Shown: positions 44,944-55,200, numbered from the stretch's first letter. The stretch: 64,000 nucleotides of DNA from Sandaracinaceae bacterium (GCA_040218145.1 JAVJQK010000122.1:266334-330333), one strand, 5' to 3'. Notes: generated by a model not told the origin, from the sequence alone. A program made the numbers and translations.

Positions 44944-46374
44944 TCAGGCGCCCGGGCAGTCCGCGAGGTCCTCGTTCCGACAGGTGGTGTCGACCTCGAG
45001 CGCGCGCGCGAGCTCCCGCAGCGCGGTCTTGAGGCCCTCCTCGAGCACCGGGTGATAGATGGGGAGCTGCAAGGCTTGCTGCACCGTCAGGCGTTGCTGC
45101 ACCATGAAGGCGACCAGGTGTGAGAGGTGCTCGACGTCGGGACCGAGCATCTCGGCCCCGAGCAGAACGCAGCCGTCGCGCTCCCCGTAGACGCGCACGA
45201 GGCCGCGGTTCCTCGCGATGACCTTCGCTCGTCCCTGGTCGACGAAGGAGACCTCGCCGACGGCCGCCGAGCTGGGGAGCTCCTCGAACGGCTGCCCGAC
45301 CATCGCGATCTGCGGGTCGGTGAAGGCGATGCTGAGGGGCGTGCGCCGCACGTGCGCGCCGACCTTCGGGTACCGCGCGGCGTTCTCGCCCGCGATGCTG
45401 CCTTCGTCGGACGCCTCGTGGAGCACGGGCCGATGACCCGTGACGTCCCCCGCCATGAAGATGGGCGCGTCGCCGCACTGGCAGGTCCGCGGATCCCAGC
45501 TCGGCCTCCCCTTGTCGTCGAGCGAGAGCCCCGTCTTCTCGAGATCGAGACGGCCCAGGTTCGGGCGACGACCCGCGCTCGCGAGGACGCGCGCGAACCG
45601 GCGTGACGTCCGCGTCCCGTCTTCGTCCCAGGACAGCTCGTAGCCGGCCTCGTCGCGCGTCGCCTCCAGCCCCTGCACCGCGAGGTGCAAGGTGAGCTCA
45701 CCGGCGAGGATCTCGCGCAGGGCCGCGTCGAGCTTGGGATCGGTGAACGCGCCGACCTCGTCGAAGGGGTTGAAGAACGCCACGTCCACGCCGAGCCGAT
45801 GCAGCGCCTGGCCCAGCTCGAGCCCGATGATGCCGGTGCCGATCACCGCGACGCTCTCGGGCAGGTCCTCCCACTCGAAGACGTCGTCGTTGACGTCGAC
45901 GTCGAGCCCCTCGAACGGAGGCGGGATCCAGGGCGAGCTGCCGGTCGCGATGACGGTCGCCTTCGCGCGAACCTCGACGTCTCCTCCATCCGTCTCGACG
46001 ATCAGCGTGTTCGCGTCGACGAAGCGCGCCTCTCCTCGCAGGCGCTTGTCCTCGTCGATGCCCTCGACGCTCGAGACCACCCCTCGCACGAACCGGTCGC
46101 GGTGCTCGCGCACGCGCTCGAGGACCGCGCGACCGTCGATGGTCACGCCCTGCGCGCGCACCCCGAAGGTCGCCGCGTGATGGACCCCGTGCGCCGCGTC
46201 GGCGGCCGCGATCAGCAGCTTCGAGGGCATGCAGCCCACGCGGGCGCAGGTCGTCCCGTGCTCGCCGCGCTCGATGAGCAGGGTCTCCTTGCCGGCTCGC
46301 TCCGCCTCGCGCCGCGCGTTGAGCCCGGCGGTTCCAGCGCCGATCACGGCGACGTCCACGTCCAGTCGTTGCAT
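44944..46374 (-). CDS. Dihydrolipoamide dehydrogenase-type flavoprotein
   Basis: A 476-residue pyridine nucleotide-disulfide oxidoreductase. The FAD motif is VIGAGTAGLNA (about 10-20), the redox-active disulfide TTCARVGCMPSK (Cys 43 and 48), the NAD motif VIGTGIIGLELGQAL, and the second FAD site MAGDVTGHRPVLHEA. The C-terminal active-site base is IYHPVLEEGLKTAL (His-Pro-x3-Glu). It is close to Lpd/mercuric-reductase relatives. The CxxxxC spacing and intact HP pair point to dihydrolipoamide dehydrogenase or a close relative. No 2-oxoacid dehydrogenase genes are nearby. It starts 9 bp after the lipoprotein stop, so it is likely in one transcript with the lipoprotein and the kinase. Confidence 0.9.
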   Translation of the reverse strand: MQRLDVDVAVIGAGTAGLNARREAERAGKETLLIERGEHGTTCARVGCMPSKLLIAAADAAHGVHHAATFGVRAQGVTIDGRAVLERVREHRDRFVRGVVSSVEGIDEDKRLRGEARFVDANTLIVETDGGDVEVRAKATVIATGSSPWIPPPFEGLDVDVNDDVFEWEDLPESVAVIGTGIIGLELGQALHRLGVDVAFFNPFDEVGAFTDPKLDAALREILAGELTLHLAVQGLEATRDEAGYELSWDEDGTRTSRRFARVLASAGRRPNLGRLDLEKTGLSLDDKGRPSWDPRTCQCGDAPIFMAGDVTGHRPVLHEASDEGSIAGENAARYPKVGAHVRRTPLSIAFTDPQIAMVGQPFEELPSSAAVGEVSFVDQGRAKVIARNRGLVRVYGERDGCVLLGAEMLGPDVEHLSHLVAFMVQQRLTVQQALQLPIYHPVLEEGLKTALRELARALEVDTTCRNEDLADCPGA

Positions 46375-46383
46375 GGTCTCCCT

Positions 46384-47622
46384 TCAGCGTTGGCAGCGTC
46401 CGAAGGACACGTAGGCGCGACCGGCCTCGATGAACAGGACCGCGACTCCGTCTCGCCCGACGGCCACCCTGCCGCGCCGCCCGCTCCCGCCCGGGCCGGT
46501 GATCACAGCCGCCTCACCGAGCGCTCCGTCGTCTCCGACGACGTGCACGTGAATCTCGCGAGGCGCGTCGGGAGGGCGGTCCCGCGGGGCGTCGGCCGCG
46601 ACGACGCGACCGTCGCCATCCACGTGGAGGGTGCCGTAGCCCGTGCCCGGCACGATGGGTCGGGCCGGCGCGGCGCTGCCAAGCTCCACCAGCCCGACGG
46701 CGGTGGTCGCGGCGGCGCCGACGAGGCTGAACGCCAGCCACGGCGACGTCTCGTCACCGAGCGCGGCGATGACGGGAGGCGCGGTGACGAGGCCCACCGG
46801 ACGCGCGACCGTGGTGGGGGCGAATCCGTCCGTCCCGACCTCCGCCCGGTGCGCGACGCTCATGGCGGCCCGCGGATCGAGGAACACGATGGAGGCGCCG
46901 AGGGCCGACGGAGCCGCGCCGCCCCCTCCTTCGGGCGTCAGGTCCGCGGCCTCTCCGGTCGGCTCGCCGCTCGGGCGAAGGAGGCGTCCGCGGACGCGCA
47001 TCGGGGTGCCGGAGTCATCGGTCCAGGCCACCGCGCGCACGTCGCCGTCGAGGACGAGCGCCGGGCTGAATCGGAGCGACGCGGGCCCGCCGATGCGCGT
47101 CGGCCGCGCGTCTGGCGAGAGGGGCGCGACGAAGAGCGAGCGCTCGCCGTCGACCCACGCGACGTGCTCGGCCGAGAGCGCGGGCCCCGCGCGCCGCCGA
47201 TCGGACGGCACCGGGTGCGTCAGGGCGTGGGTGGAGAGCCGCGTCGGCTCCGCGCCCGCCTCGAGCCTCCAGACGGACAGGGTCTCTCGTGTCCCCTCGG
47301 AGCTCGACGTCGCCGCGACGAAGCCGTCGTCCGCCCTGGCCACGTCTCCCCACTGCCCCGCCGCGATCGCGCTGGGCGTCCCGAACGCGCAGCCGGCCTC
47401 CGGCGCGGGCGGAGCAGCGCCGATCTCGCTCGGGACGACGGGAGCGGGCGCAGGGTCTGGGGCCGAGGGCTCCGGAGCGGGAGCCTCGCTCTCGGGCGGC
47501 GGGTCGACGGCGGACGGCGCCTCGGGCGGGTCGGCGGACTCGGCGGGCGTGGGGCGCGGTTCCTCGGAGCACGCGATCAGGAGGAGGCTGAGCCCCGCCA
47601 GCGCTCCCTTCAGCGATCCCAT
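46384..47622 (-). CDS. Lipoprotein with Pro-rich linker and beta-propeller-like body
   Basis: A 412-residue protein with a short signal and lipobox (LAGLSLLLIACS). An acidic, Pro-rich linker (about 20-65) leads to a body of repeating beta-strand blocks such as VAWVDGERSLFVAPLS and VRAVAWTDDSGTPMRVRG. These look like a beta-propeller, but I cannot assign a family. A Cys near the N-terminus of the body (EAGCAFG) and one at the C-terminus (FGRCQR) may pair. The ATG at 47622 overlaps the upstream kinase-ATPase stop by 13 bp. It should be an outer-surface or periplasmic lipoprotein of unknown function. Confidence 0.75.
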   Translation of the reverse strand: MGSLKGALAGLSLLLIACSEEPRPTPAESADPPEAPSAVDPPPESEAPAPEPSAPDPAPAPVVPSEIGAAPPAPEAGCAFGTPSAIAAGQWGDVARADDGFVAATSSSEGTRETLSVWRLEAGAEPTRLSTHALTHPVPSDRRRAGPALSAEHVAWVDGERSLFVAPLSPDARPTRIGGPASLRFSPALVLDGDVRAVAWTDDSGTPMRVRGRLLRPSGEPTGEAADLTPEGGGGAAPSALGASIVFLDPRAAMSVAHRAEVGTDGFAPTTVARPVGLVTAPPVIAALGDETSPWLAFSLVGAAATTAVGLVELGSAAPARPIVPGTGYGTLHVDGDGRVVAADAPRDRPPDAPREIHVHVVGDDGALGEAAVITGPGGSGRRGRVAVGRDGVAVLFIEAGRAYVSFGRCQR

Positions 47623-50600
47623 CTTCCCGGCGCCCAGAGGTCCAGGAAGCGGGCCGGCTCCACGACGCCGGCGCGCTCCACCGCGTCCCGGCTCGCCGCC
47701 AAGCCCGCCACGTGGCCGTCGAGCTGCGCGCGGCGAGCCCGCGCCACCTCGGCGTGGAGGCCCATGTCCGCGCCGGCGAAGCCGCTCACCGCGCGGTCGA
47801 TCCAGCGCCGCGCCTCCCGATCGTCCCGCGTGATCGTCGCCGCGCTCGCGCGGGACAGCGCGGCCATGCCGGCCGCCCACGGGGCGCCCGTCTTCTCGAG
47901 GCGGCGGACGTCCTTCATCGCCTTGGCCAGCAGCTTCTTCCGGCGCGCCGGACCCGCCTCTACGGCGCACGCGAGATGGACGCGTGCGGAGAGCTCGCGC
48001 ATCGTGATGTCGTACATCTGCAGTTGCAGGAGCTGAGAGCGCCAGAGCGGCCCCCAGCCGGACTCCAGGCGCTCGAGCGCCGCCTCGGGGCGCCCCGCGA
48101 CCATCTGCGCTTCCACCCGGAGGAAGAGCTCCCAGAGATGAATCAGCTGGAAGCTCGGCTGTGACCAGCGCGCGAGCGCGTCGCGCGCCTCGCGCACCGC
48201 CTCGTCGGGCCGCCCACGCGCGAGCTCCGACAACGAGCGGAACTTCACGCGGAGATAGATCTCGAGGAGGAGATCACCGCGCGACGCCGCGTCAGCGAGG
48301 ATCGCAGGGTACTGATCGAACAGCTCCTCCCAACGGCCCATGCGCCAGAGCACGTCGAGGTAGACGATGGTGGAGCTGGCGATCTCCCACGCGACGCCCG
48401 TGCAACGCTCCCGGAGGATCTGCAAGGCTTCCTGCTCGCGCCTGAGGGCCTCGCGCCAGCGACCTTCCAGCCACGCGGCGCCGCCGCTGGACGAGGCGAG
48501 CAAGCCCAGGTTGTACGGGCTGCCAGCGCGCTCGGCGAGCGCCCGACCGGTCTGCTGGAGCTCTACCGTGCGGGCGTGCGCCGAGGCTCCGGCGGTGGCC
48601 GCGAACGGCACCTCCACCGCGACCGCGCGCGCCACTCGGCCGAGGTCACCCGCGTCGAGCGCCATCAGCAGGTGCCGCGCCTGGAACACGCCACCGCGGA
48701 CCGGGTCGATCATCGCCAGCCCGATCGAGACCGACCAGCAGACGTCGATCCGGAGCAGCTCCTCTTCGGGGATCCGAGACGCATCTCGCTCGCGGAACTG
48801 GAGGCCTCGCAGCTTCACCTGCGCGCGGCGGGCGAGGAACTCGGCGAACGCGCGCACCGGGCTGTTGGGGAAGCTCAACCCGACCGCCTCGAGCACCGTG
48901 CGGAGGACGGCGCGCCCTTCGTCGAGGTGGCCGCTGAAGAGATACTGCTCGGCGGCGCGGCGACGCAGCTCCAGAGCCTTGCGCCGAGGAGAGAGCGCGG
49001 CGGCCGCCACGTACGCCGCGGCGGCCTGCGCACCGCGACCCGCGTTGCGGAGCGCGTCCCCGAGCGCCACCTGCAGCTCCACCTCGCTCTCGCGAGGTTG
49101 CTCGACCTGGGGTCTCAGCGAGAGGGCGACGCGGTACAGCTCGGCCGCTCGCTCGAACGCGAGCGCGCTCTCGGCCCGGCGCGCGCCCTCGAGGGTGTAA
49201 TGGAACGCCTCCCCCAGCTCGCCCGCGCCGCGGTAGTGGAAGGCGAGGCTCTCCGGCTCGACGCTCGGGTGGCTGCGCAGCGCGCGCGCGAGCCGACCGT
49301 GGACCGCCCGTTCGGTGGCCTCGTCCATGGCGCGCGCGACCGTCTCCCGGATCCGGTCGTGGTAGAGCTCGAGCTCCTCCCCGTCCTCCGCGCTGCGGGC
49401 GCGCAGGAGCCGCGCGTTCCGAAGACCGGTCAATGCCTTGACGTCCAGGGCTTCGACGCCGACCACCTCCGCCGCCGTCCGCGCGAGGATGGGCTTTCCC
49501 CGCACGGCCAGGACGCGGAGGAGCTCTCGCGCGTTCGCGTCGAGATCACGCATCTGCGCCTCGAGCGCGCCACCCAGATCCACGCCGGACGGCGAGTGCT
49601 CCCGCGCGTGGCGCACCAGCAGATCGATGAGCAACGGGCTGCCCGCCGCCTCGCCCGCGAGCTCGTCGAGGAGCTCCTCGTCGCGCGCGGTCCCGCTCAG
49701 GCGGAGCTCCAGCAGGGTGCGCGCCTCCTCGTCGTCCAGCTCGGGCACGTTCACGACGCTGACCGCGTCGCCGTCGGTCTCGATCGCAGAGAGGAACGGG
49801 CTGGCCGCCGCTTCGTCGCTCCGGCACGCGCCGATCCAGAGGATCGGCGGCGCCTCCTGGGTGCCCATGGAAGGCGCGAGGAGGTGGGCGCTGTCGCGAT
49901 CGCCCCACTGCAGGTCGTCGATGAAGACGATGACCTCGCGACGGCTCGAGACGCGCGCGAGGAGCTCCCGGAAGGTCACGACCGCGCGTCGGCGCTGCTC
50001 CTGAGGGTCGGGGACGTCGGAGAGCGGCGGGCGCCCGTCGCGCACGCAGGGTACGCGCCCGAGCGCGGGGAAGACGCGCACGAGGTTCCCGATGTCCGCC
50101 GGCATCATCGCCTCGCACTCCTCCTCCGGGACGGTGAGGAGGTGACCGACGAGCGCGTCGACGACGCTGTCGAGCGCCTTGTAGGGGAGCGTCTCCCGCT
50201 CGAAGCAGCGGCCTTCGAGCACGAGCGCGTCGGGATCGGAGGTCTGGAGCCGATCGAGGAAGTGACGCACCAGCGAGCTCTTGCCGATGCCGCTCGCGCC
50301 CTGCACGAAGACCACACGGGGCTCGCCCAGCTTCACCACCCGGCGCGCCGCCTCGAGCGCGCGCAGCTCGCGCCGGCGCCCGACGAAGACCTCCGCCGTC
50401 CGCCCGGGGAAAGACACGCGCGACCGACTGGGCGCCGCGCCGAGGCGCGACAGGATCGCGTCCGCGTCGGGGCGCGCCCGAGGATCGCGGGCGAGCAGGG
50501 AGACGCAGAGCGACTCCAGGTCCTCGGGGATGCCGAGCGCGCGCTCCGAGGGCCGCGGCGCCGCCCGCTGCTGCTTGGCCGCCATGACCTCGTACATCCG

Positions 50601-51386
50601 GCCGTCGAACGGGAACGAGTCCGTGAGGGCGCGGAAGAGCATCACGCCGAACGCGTACCAGTCCGCCGAGCGCTCCGTGGGCGCGCCCGCGCACTGCTCC
50701 GGCGCCATGTAGAGGGGCGTGCCGGCGATGTCGTCCGGCTCGGCGCGGCGGACCTGCTCGAGGTCCCGCACCAGCCCGAAGTCGAGCAGCACGACGCGCC
50801 CATCCGGCGTCACGAGACAGTTCTGACACTTCAGGTCGCGGTGGAGCTTGCCCGCGTCGTGCAGGGCGGCCACGCCGCGCGCGAGGTCGCGAAACACCGC
50901 CCGCAGCTCGTCCGGATCGACGTCGAGGGGCGGCACGGTCGTGTTCGGAGGCGGAGCGCTGCTCGACCCGCGCCCCCGGAGCCGCGGCATGACGTCGCTC
51001 ACCGCCAGGCGCCGCATGGTGTCCGCCCCGGGGGGCATCGCGTCCGGCCGGAAGAACTCGGGCAGCGGCACGCCCCGCACGAGCTCCATCGTGAAGAACC
51101 AGCGGTCTCCGTCGCTCTCGAGGTCGAAGAGCTGCACGAGGTTGTCGTGACTGATCTCGGCCAGGCTCCGGAACTCGTGCTTGAAGCGGTGAATCGTCTC
51201 CGGCTCGACGTAGCTCAGCCACTTGAGCGCGATGGGGCTCTGGCGCTCGCGGTCGTAGCCCTCGAAGACCACGCCGTAGCTGCCCGAGCCGAGCCGGCGC
51301 CGGATCTCGAAGCGATCCGTGCTCGGAAACTCCCCAATGGACACCTCCGTGTCGGAGGTGCCGCGCCAGTCGTCTGCTCTCCCCAT
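47610..51386 (-). CDS. Ser/Thr kinase fused to predicted ATPase and helical repeats
   Basis: A 1258-residue signalling protein. The kinase domain (about 25-310) has LGSGSYGVVFEG, IALKWLS, HRDLKCQNCL, DFGLVRD and MAPEQCAGA, with a roughly 50-residue insert between the N-lobe and the catalytic loop. A predicted-ATPase domain follows: PGRTAEVFVGRRRELRALE, Walker A VFVQGASGIGKSSLVRHF, Walker B VIVFIDDLQWGDRD. TPR-like helical repeats make up the C-terminal 600 residues. The layout resembles PknK-type sensor kinases. It heads the transcript that also makes the lipoprotein and the flavoprotein. No membrane segment or sensor domain is visible. Confidence 0.92.
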   Translation of the reverse strand: MGRADDWRGTSDTEVSIGEFPSTDRFEIRRRLGSGSYGVVFEGYDRERQSPIALKWLSYVEPETIHRFKHEFRSLAEISHDNLVQLFDLESDGDRWFFTMELVRGVPLPEFFRPDAMPPGADTMRRLAVSDVMPRLRGRGSSSAPPPNTTVPPLDVDPDELRAVFRDLARGVAALHDAGKLHRDLKCQNCLVTPDGRVVLLDFGLVRDLEQVRRAEPDDIAGTPLYMAPEQCAGAPTERSADWYAFGVMLFRALTDSFPFDGRMYEVMAAKQQRAAPRPSERALGIPEDLESLCVSLLARDPRARPDADAILSRLGAAPSRSRVSFPGRTAEVFVGRRRELRALEAARRVVKLGEPRVVFVQGASGIGKSSLVRHFLDRLQTSDPDALVLEGRCFERETLPYKALDSVVDALVGHLLTVPEEECEAMMPADIGNLVRVFPALGRVPCVRDGRPPLSDVPDPQEQRRRAVVTFRELLARVSSRREVIVFIDDLQWGDRDSAHLLAPSMGTQEAPPILWIGACRSDEAAASPFLSAIETDGDAVSVVNVPELDDEEARTLLELRLSGTARDEELLDELAGEAAGSPLLIDLLVRHAREHSPSGVDLGGALEAQMRDLDANARELLRVLAVRGKPILARTAAEVVGVEALDVKALTGLRNARLLRARSAEDGEELELYHDRIRETVARAMDEATERAVHGRLARALRSHPSVEPESLAFHYRGAGELGEAFHYTLEGARRAESALAFERAAELYRVALSLRPQVEQPRESEVELQVALGDALRNAGRGAQAAAAYVAAAALSPRRKALELRRRAAEQYLFSGHLDEGRAVLRTVLEAVGLSFPNSPVRAFAEFLARRAQVKLRGLQFRERDASRIPEEELLRIDVCWSVSIGLAMIDPVRGGVFQARHLLMALDAGDLGRVARAVAVEVPFAATAGASAHARTVELQQTGRALAERAGSPYNLGLLASSSGGAAWLEGRWREALRREQEALQILRERCTGVAWEIASSTIVYLDVLWRMGRWEELFDQYPAILADAASRGDLLLEIYLRVKFRSLSELARGRPDEAVREARDALARWSQPSFQLIHLWELFLRVEAQMVAGRPEAALERLESGWGPLWRSQLLQLQMYDITMRELSARVHLACAVEAGPARRKKLLAKAMKDVRRLEKTGAPWAAGMAALSRASAATITRDDREARRWIDRAVSGFAGADMGLHAEVARARRAQLDGHVAGLAASRDAVERAGVVEPARFLDLWAPGRWDR

Positions 51387-51535
51387 GAAACCGCCTCGGG
51401 GTGGGCCATCCTACCCCGGACAGAGAAGGATCTCACGCGCGACCAGTCGTGTCGACGACGATCCACGGGCGCATCACGCGCCTCTGTCTGCTAGAGCATG
51501 AGCGCCCCCCGCCTCACACGGAGCCGTACCCCCGC

Positions 51536-52447
51536 ATGCCGCAGGCCACACTCGTTCGCGATCCCGCGCTTCACGGCGTCACCCGAATCTCCCACGATCC
51601 TTCTTTCCCCCGCCCTCACGTCGGCATCCTCGGCGGCGTCCACGGCAACGAGCGCTGTGGGATCGAGGCGATCCATCGCCTCGAGAAGGCGGTGACCGAC
51701 GGGGAGCTCGCGCCGATCGCGGGCACGTGGGTCCTCATCCAGGGCAACCCGGCCGCGGTGGAAGAGGGGCGCCGGTTCACCCGGGGTGGCGCCGATCTCA
51801 ACCGCCTGTTCGATCTGACCTTCGTGGACGAGCTCCCCCGTGAGCGGTGGTCACCAGAGCACGAGCGGGCCCACGTGCTCGAGCCCGTGCTCTCCGATCT
51901 CGACGCGCTGCTCGACCTGCACTCGGCCACGTCGCCCACGCCCCCCTTCGCGATCATCAACGACCTCCCGGCCGCGGCGGAGCTGGCGCGGCGCCTCGGG
52001 TTCGGCTTCGTCACGCACGGCTGGGGCGGGCCCGGGCTGCTGATGGACAAGGTGACCATCGGCATCATGCAGCGGGTCGGGCGCCCCGCCGTGAGCGTGG
52101 AGTGCGGCCAGCACGACGATCCCGAGACGGTCGAGTCCGCCTGGGGCTGCGCGCTGGCGTTCCTGCGCGCCTGCGACAGCCTCGACGGCGAGGCGCCCGC
52201 CGGTGAGCCGAAGTTCCTCGGGGTGGTCGAGATCATCAGCCGCCCGAGCGAGGGCTTTCGCTTCACCCGGCCGCTGAACGGCTTGGAGCGGATCGAGGCG
52301 GGCGAGGTCATCGCGGCCGATCGCATCGCGGAGCTGCGAGTGCGTGAGGCCTGCTACGTCCTGATGCCGAACGACGGCGTCCCGGTCGGCCGGGACATGG
52401 TCTTCCTCGCCCGAGAGGCGATGCCGAGTCACCCGGAACAGCAGTGA
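51536..52447 (+). CDS. Succinylglutamate desuccinylase/aspartoacylase-family zinc hydrolase
   Basis: A 303-residue zinc hydrolase. The first zinc ligands are in VGILGGVHGNERCG (His 36 and Glu 39), the third in LLDLHSATSPTP (about 128). TWVLIQGNPAA and RFTRGGADLNRLF are typical of the AstE/AspA family. It should remove an acyl group from an N-acyl amino acid or similar amide. The family members AstE and aspartoacylase differ in detail, and neither pathway is recognisable nearby. The ATG at 51536 is chosen for the conserved start. A longer frame is open upstream. It is convergent with the DinG-like helicase gene. Confidence 0.9.
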   Translation: MPQATLVRDPALHGVTRISHDPSFPRPHVGILGGVHGNERCGIEAIHRLEKAVTDGELAPIAGTWVLIQGNPAAVEEGRRFTRGGADLNRLFDLTFVDELPRERWSPEHERAHVLEPVLSDLDALLDLHSATSPTPPFAIINDLPAAAELARRLGFGFVTHGWGGPGLLMDKVTIGIMQRVGRPAVSVECGQHDDPETVESAWGCALAFLRACDSLDGEAPAGEPKFLGVVEIISRPSEGFRFTRPLNGLERIEAGEVIAADRIAELRVREACYVLMPNDGVPVGRDMVFLAREAMPSHPEQQ

Positions 52448-52472
52448 TTGGCAGAACCTAGACGCTGAGCCC

Positions 52473-54410
52473 TCACGCAAGCGCGCGCCAGAAGGCCTCG
52501 ACCTCCTCGAAGACATCGCAGCGCCGCGCAGGCGGGAGGCTGCGCAGGAAGATCTTCCCGTAGCCCTTCGTGCGCAGGCGCCCGTCGAGGACGGCGACGA
52601 CGCCCCGGTCGCGCCGACTCCGCACGAGGCGCCCGAACCCCTGCTTCAGGGTGAGCGCGGCGGACGGGACCAAATAGCGCACGAACGCCGACTCCCCCTC
52701 CTCCTCCACGCGTCGGCAGCGCGCCTCGACGAGGGGATCGGTCGGAACGTCGAACGGGAGCTTGTCCATGATGACGAGCCGCAGCGCCTCGCCGGGCACG
52801 TCGACGCCTTGCCAGAAGCTGGCCGTCGCGAAGAGCACCGCGTCGCCATCGCCTCGGAAGCGGTCGAGGAGCGCGCCCTTCGGCGCGTCGCCCTGGACGT
52901 AGATCGGCCGACCGCGGAGGCGGGGTCGGCAGCGGGCGGCGAGCCGCTCCATCATCCGGATCGACGTGCAGAGGACGAAGGCGCCGCCGCCCGTCAGCGC
53001 CACCAGCCGGCTGACCTCGTCGACCGCCGCGTCGGTGTAGCCGGGAGCGCGCGGGTCCGGGACCGCGGGGAGATAGAGCGCGGCCTGCGACGCGTAGTCG
53101 AAGGGCGACTCGAGGATCGCCTCGTCCACCTCGAAGTCGATCCCCAGGCGCCGCTTGACGAAGTTGAAGCTGCCCGAGACGGCGAGGGTCGCGCTCGTCA
53201 ACACGACGCTCGGGACGCGATGGATGACCTCGTCGCGGAAGATCGCGCTGACGTCCACCGGGCTCGCGCCGACCACCCTCCGATCGGCGCGACGGTCCGA
53301 CCAGGTGATCTGGCGCCCTGCCTCGCCCCCGCCGTCGGCGACCTGCGCGAGCTCGTCCCGGAGCCGACGCGCGCGACGGGCGAGCTGCGCGAAGGACTCC
53401 CCGTCCTCGTCGTGACGGCGGCACGTGAGCGTCATCGCCTCCAGGGCGGCGTCGAACGCGTGATAGGCCCTCGAGCGCGCTCCCTCGAAGATGCCCTCGG
53501 GGAGCTCGACGCGCCCCTCGCCACCGCCCGCGGGGACTTCGGCGAAGAACGCCTCCGCGCGGCCGAGCACGGTGCGGAGCACGCGGTCGGTGCGCTCGTC
53601 GAGGAGCCCGTTGGCGGAGAACGCGCGCTCGGCGTCCTTCAGGAGCCGCTCGATCATCGTCTCGGAGACCTGCACGCCGAAGAACAGGGTCGCGACGTCT
53701 TCGATCTGGTGCGCCTCGTCGAAGATCACCGCGTCGTAGTCGGGCAGCACCGCGCCGCCCTTCGGCCCGTCCGCCGGGCCGCGCATGGCGAGGTCCGCGA
53801 AGAACAGGTGGTGGTTGACGACGATGAGCTGCGCCTGCTCCGCCTCGCGCCGCATCGCGGTCACGAAGCAGTCGTCGTAGTGCTTGCAGCGCGGCCCGAT
53901 GCGCGTGTCCGAGCCGCTCTGGACCGCAGCCCAGATGGGGTCGTCCTCGGGGAGGTCGCTCAGCTCGGCCCGGTCGCCCAGGCGGCTCCGCTGCGTCCAC
54001 GCCTCGAGCATCGGCAGGCGGCGCGCCATGCTGGGGAGCTCGGACTCGGGGCCGTCGGACAGCTCTCCGAAGCGGCGACGACAGAGGTAGTTCGACAGCC
54101 CCTTCATGCAGGCCGCTCGGACGGGGAGCCCGAGGTGCTTCGCGAGCGCGGGCAGGTCGCGCTCCATGATCTGGTCCTGGAGGGCGCGCGTGCCGGTCGA
54201 CACGATCACTTTGCGCCCCGACCGGATCGCCGGGACCAGATACGCGAGCGTCTTGCCCGTGCCCGTGCCCGCCTCGATCAACGCGACACCCTCGCGCTCG
54301 AGCGCCGTCTCGACCATCTCGGCCATGCGCAGCTGCGGCTCGCGCAGCTCGTAGCCTTTCAGCGCCGACGCGAGCGGACCCGTCGCCCCGAGCAACTCCG
54401 ACGATCGCAC
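52473..54410 (-). CDS. DinG/XPD-family superfamily 2 DNA helicase
   Basis: A 645-residue helicase. Walker A is IEAGTGTGKTLAYL (about 44-57), motif Ia VSTGTRALQDQIM, DEAH box AVIFDEAHQIED (about 225), and the later QGFGRLVRSRRDRGVV carries motif VI. KGLSNYLCRRR and CKHYDDCFVTA are where the iron-sulfur cluster of this family is bound. Only three clear Cys are seen there, and the fourth is not certain. It should unwind branched or RNA-DNA duplexes 5' to 3' in repair. It is divergent from the rhomboid gene, with about 77 bp for both promoters, and convergent with the hydrolase gene. Confidence 0.92.
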   Translation of the reverse strand: MRSSELLGATGPLASALKGYELREPQLRMAEMVETALEREGVALIEAGTGTGKTLAYLVPAIRSGRKVIVSTGTRALQDQIMERDLPALAKHLGLPVRAACMKGLSNYLCRRRFGELSDGPESELPSMARRLPMLEAWTQRSRLGDRAELSDLPEDDPIWAAVQSGSDTRIGPRCKHYDDCFVTAMRREAEQAQLIVVNHHLFFADLAMRGPADGPKGGAVLPDYDAVIFDEAHQIEDVATLFFGVQVSETMIERLLKDAERAFSANGLLDERTDRVLRTVLGRAEAFFAEVPAGGGEGRVELPEGIFEGARSRAYHAFDAALEAMTLTCRRHDEDGESFAQLARRARRLRDELAQVADGGGEAGRQITWSDRRADRRVVGASPVDVSAIFRDEVIHRVPSVVLTSATLAVSGSFNFVKRRLGIDFEVDEAILESPFDYASQAALYLPAVPDPRAPGYTDAAVDEVSRLVALTGGGAFVLCTSIRMMERLAARCRPRLRGRPIYVQGDAPKGALLDRFRGDGDAVLFATASFWQGVDVPGEALRLVIMDKLPFDVPTDPLVEARCRRVEEEGESAFVRYLVPSAALTLKQGFGRLVRSRRDRGVVAVLDGRLRTKGYGKIFLRSLPPARRCDVFEEVEAFWRALA

Positions 54411-54487
54411 GCGAGGGACGTAGCACGGCGATCACCCCGATGTGTCGCGGGTTTGACGAGGGTGGGCGCGCGCCGCAGCTTGAGCCC

Positions 54488-55174
54488 GTGCTGATCCCCG
54501 TCCGGGACATCAACCCCACGCGCACCTTCCCCTTGGTGACGTGGTCCCTCATCGCCTTGAACGTGGTGGTGTGGCTCTACCAGCTGAGCCTGGACGATCT
54601 GGCGAGCGCGGCCCTCCTGCTCCGCAAGGGCGTCATCCCGTACTACCTCGTCCGCGAGCCGTCCCTGGGGAGCTGGCTGACGCCGCTCACGAGCATGTTC
54701 CTGCACGGAGGCTGGACGCACCTGATCGGCAACATGTGGTTCCTGCACGTCTTCGGCGACAACATCGAAGACGAGCTGGGCAAGGTGCGCTACCTCGCGC
54801 TCTACCTCCTGGCCGGCCTCGGCGCGGTGGCGGCCCAGGTGGCGATCGGCCCCGACAGCCAGATCCCGATGGTGGGCGCCTCCGGGGCGATCGCCGGCGT
54901 GCTCGGCGCGTACATGATGCTCCACCCGCGCGCGCCCGTCGTCACGTTCATCTTCCCGATCGTGTTCGTGCTCTTCGAGTCGCCGGCGTGGGTGTTCCTG
55001 TTCGTCTGGTTCGGCCTCCAGACGCTGCAGGGCTTCACCGCGCTCGGCCTCCCCGAGACGGCGGGAGGCGTCGCGTTCTTCGCGCACATCGGCGGCTTCG
55101 TGGTGGGGCTCGTCGTCGGACGCTGGCTGAAGCCGCCCGACGTGGAGCCGCCGGCCGAGCTGGCGACCCGCTGA
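54488..55174 (+). CDS. Rhomboid family intramembrane serine protease
   Basis: A 228-residue rhomboid with about six membrane helices. IPVRDINPTRTFPLVTW is the usual N-terminus of this rhomboid branch, so the GTG at 54488 is preferred to an in-frame ATG 48 bp earlier. The L1 loop is HGGWTHLIGNMWFLHVFGDNI (WR-like motif replaced by WTH). The catalytic serine is in GASGAIAGVLGAY (about 131), and the His in FFAHIGGFVVGL (about 199). It should cleave transmembrane segments in the inner membrane. Substrate unknown. A long hairpin follows the stop. Confidence 0.93.
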   Translation: MLIPVRDINPTRTFPLVTWSLIALNVVVWLYQLSLDDLASAALLLRKGVIPYYLVREPSLGSWLTPLTSMFLHGGWTHLIGNMWFLHVFGDNIEDELGKVRYLALYLLAGLGAVAAQVAIGPDSQIPMVGASGAIAGVLGAYMMLHPRAPVVTFIFPIVFVLFESPAWVFLFVWFGLQTLQGFTALGLPETAGGVAFFAHIGGFVVGLVVGRWLKPPDVEPPAELATR

Positions 55175-55200
55175 GCCGGCGGCCACGACGACTGTCTCTG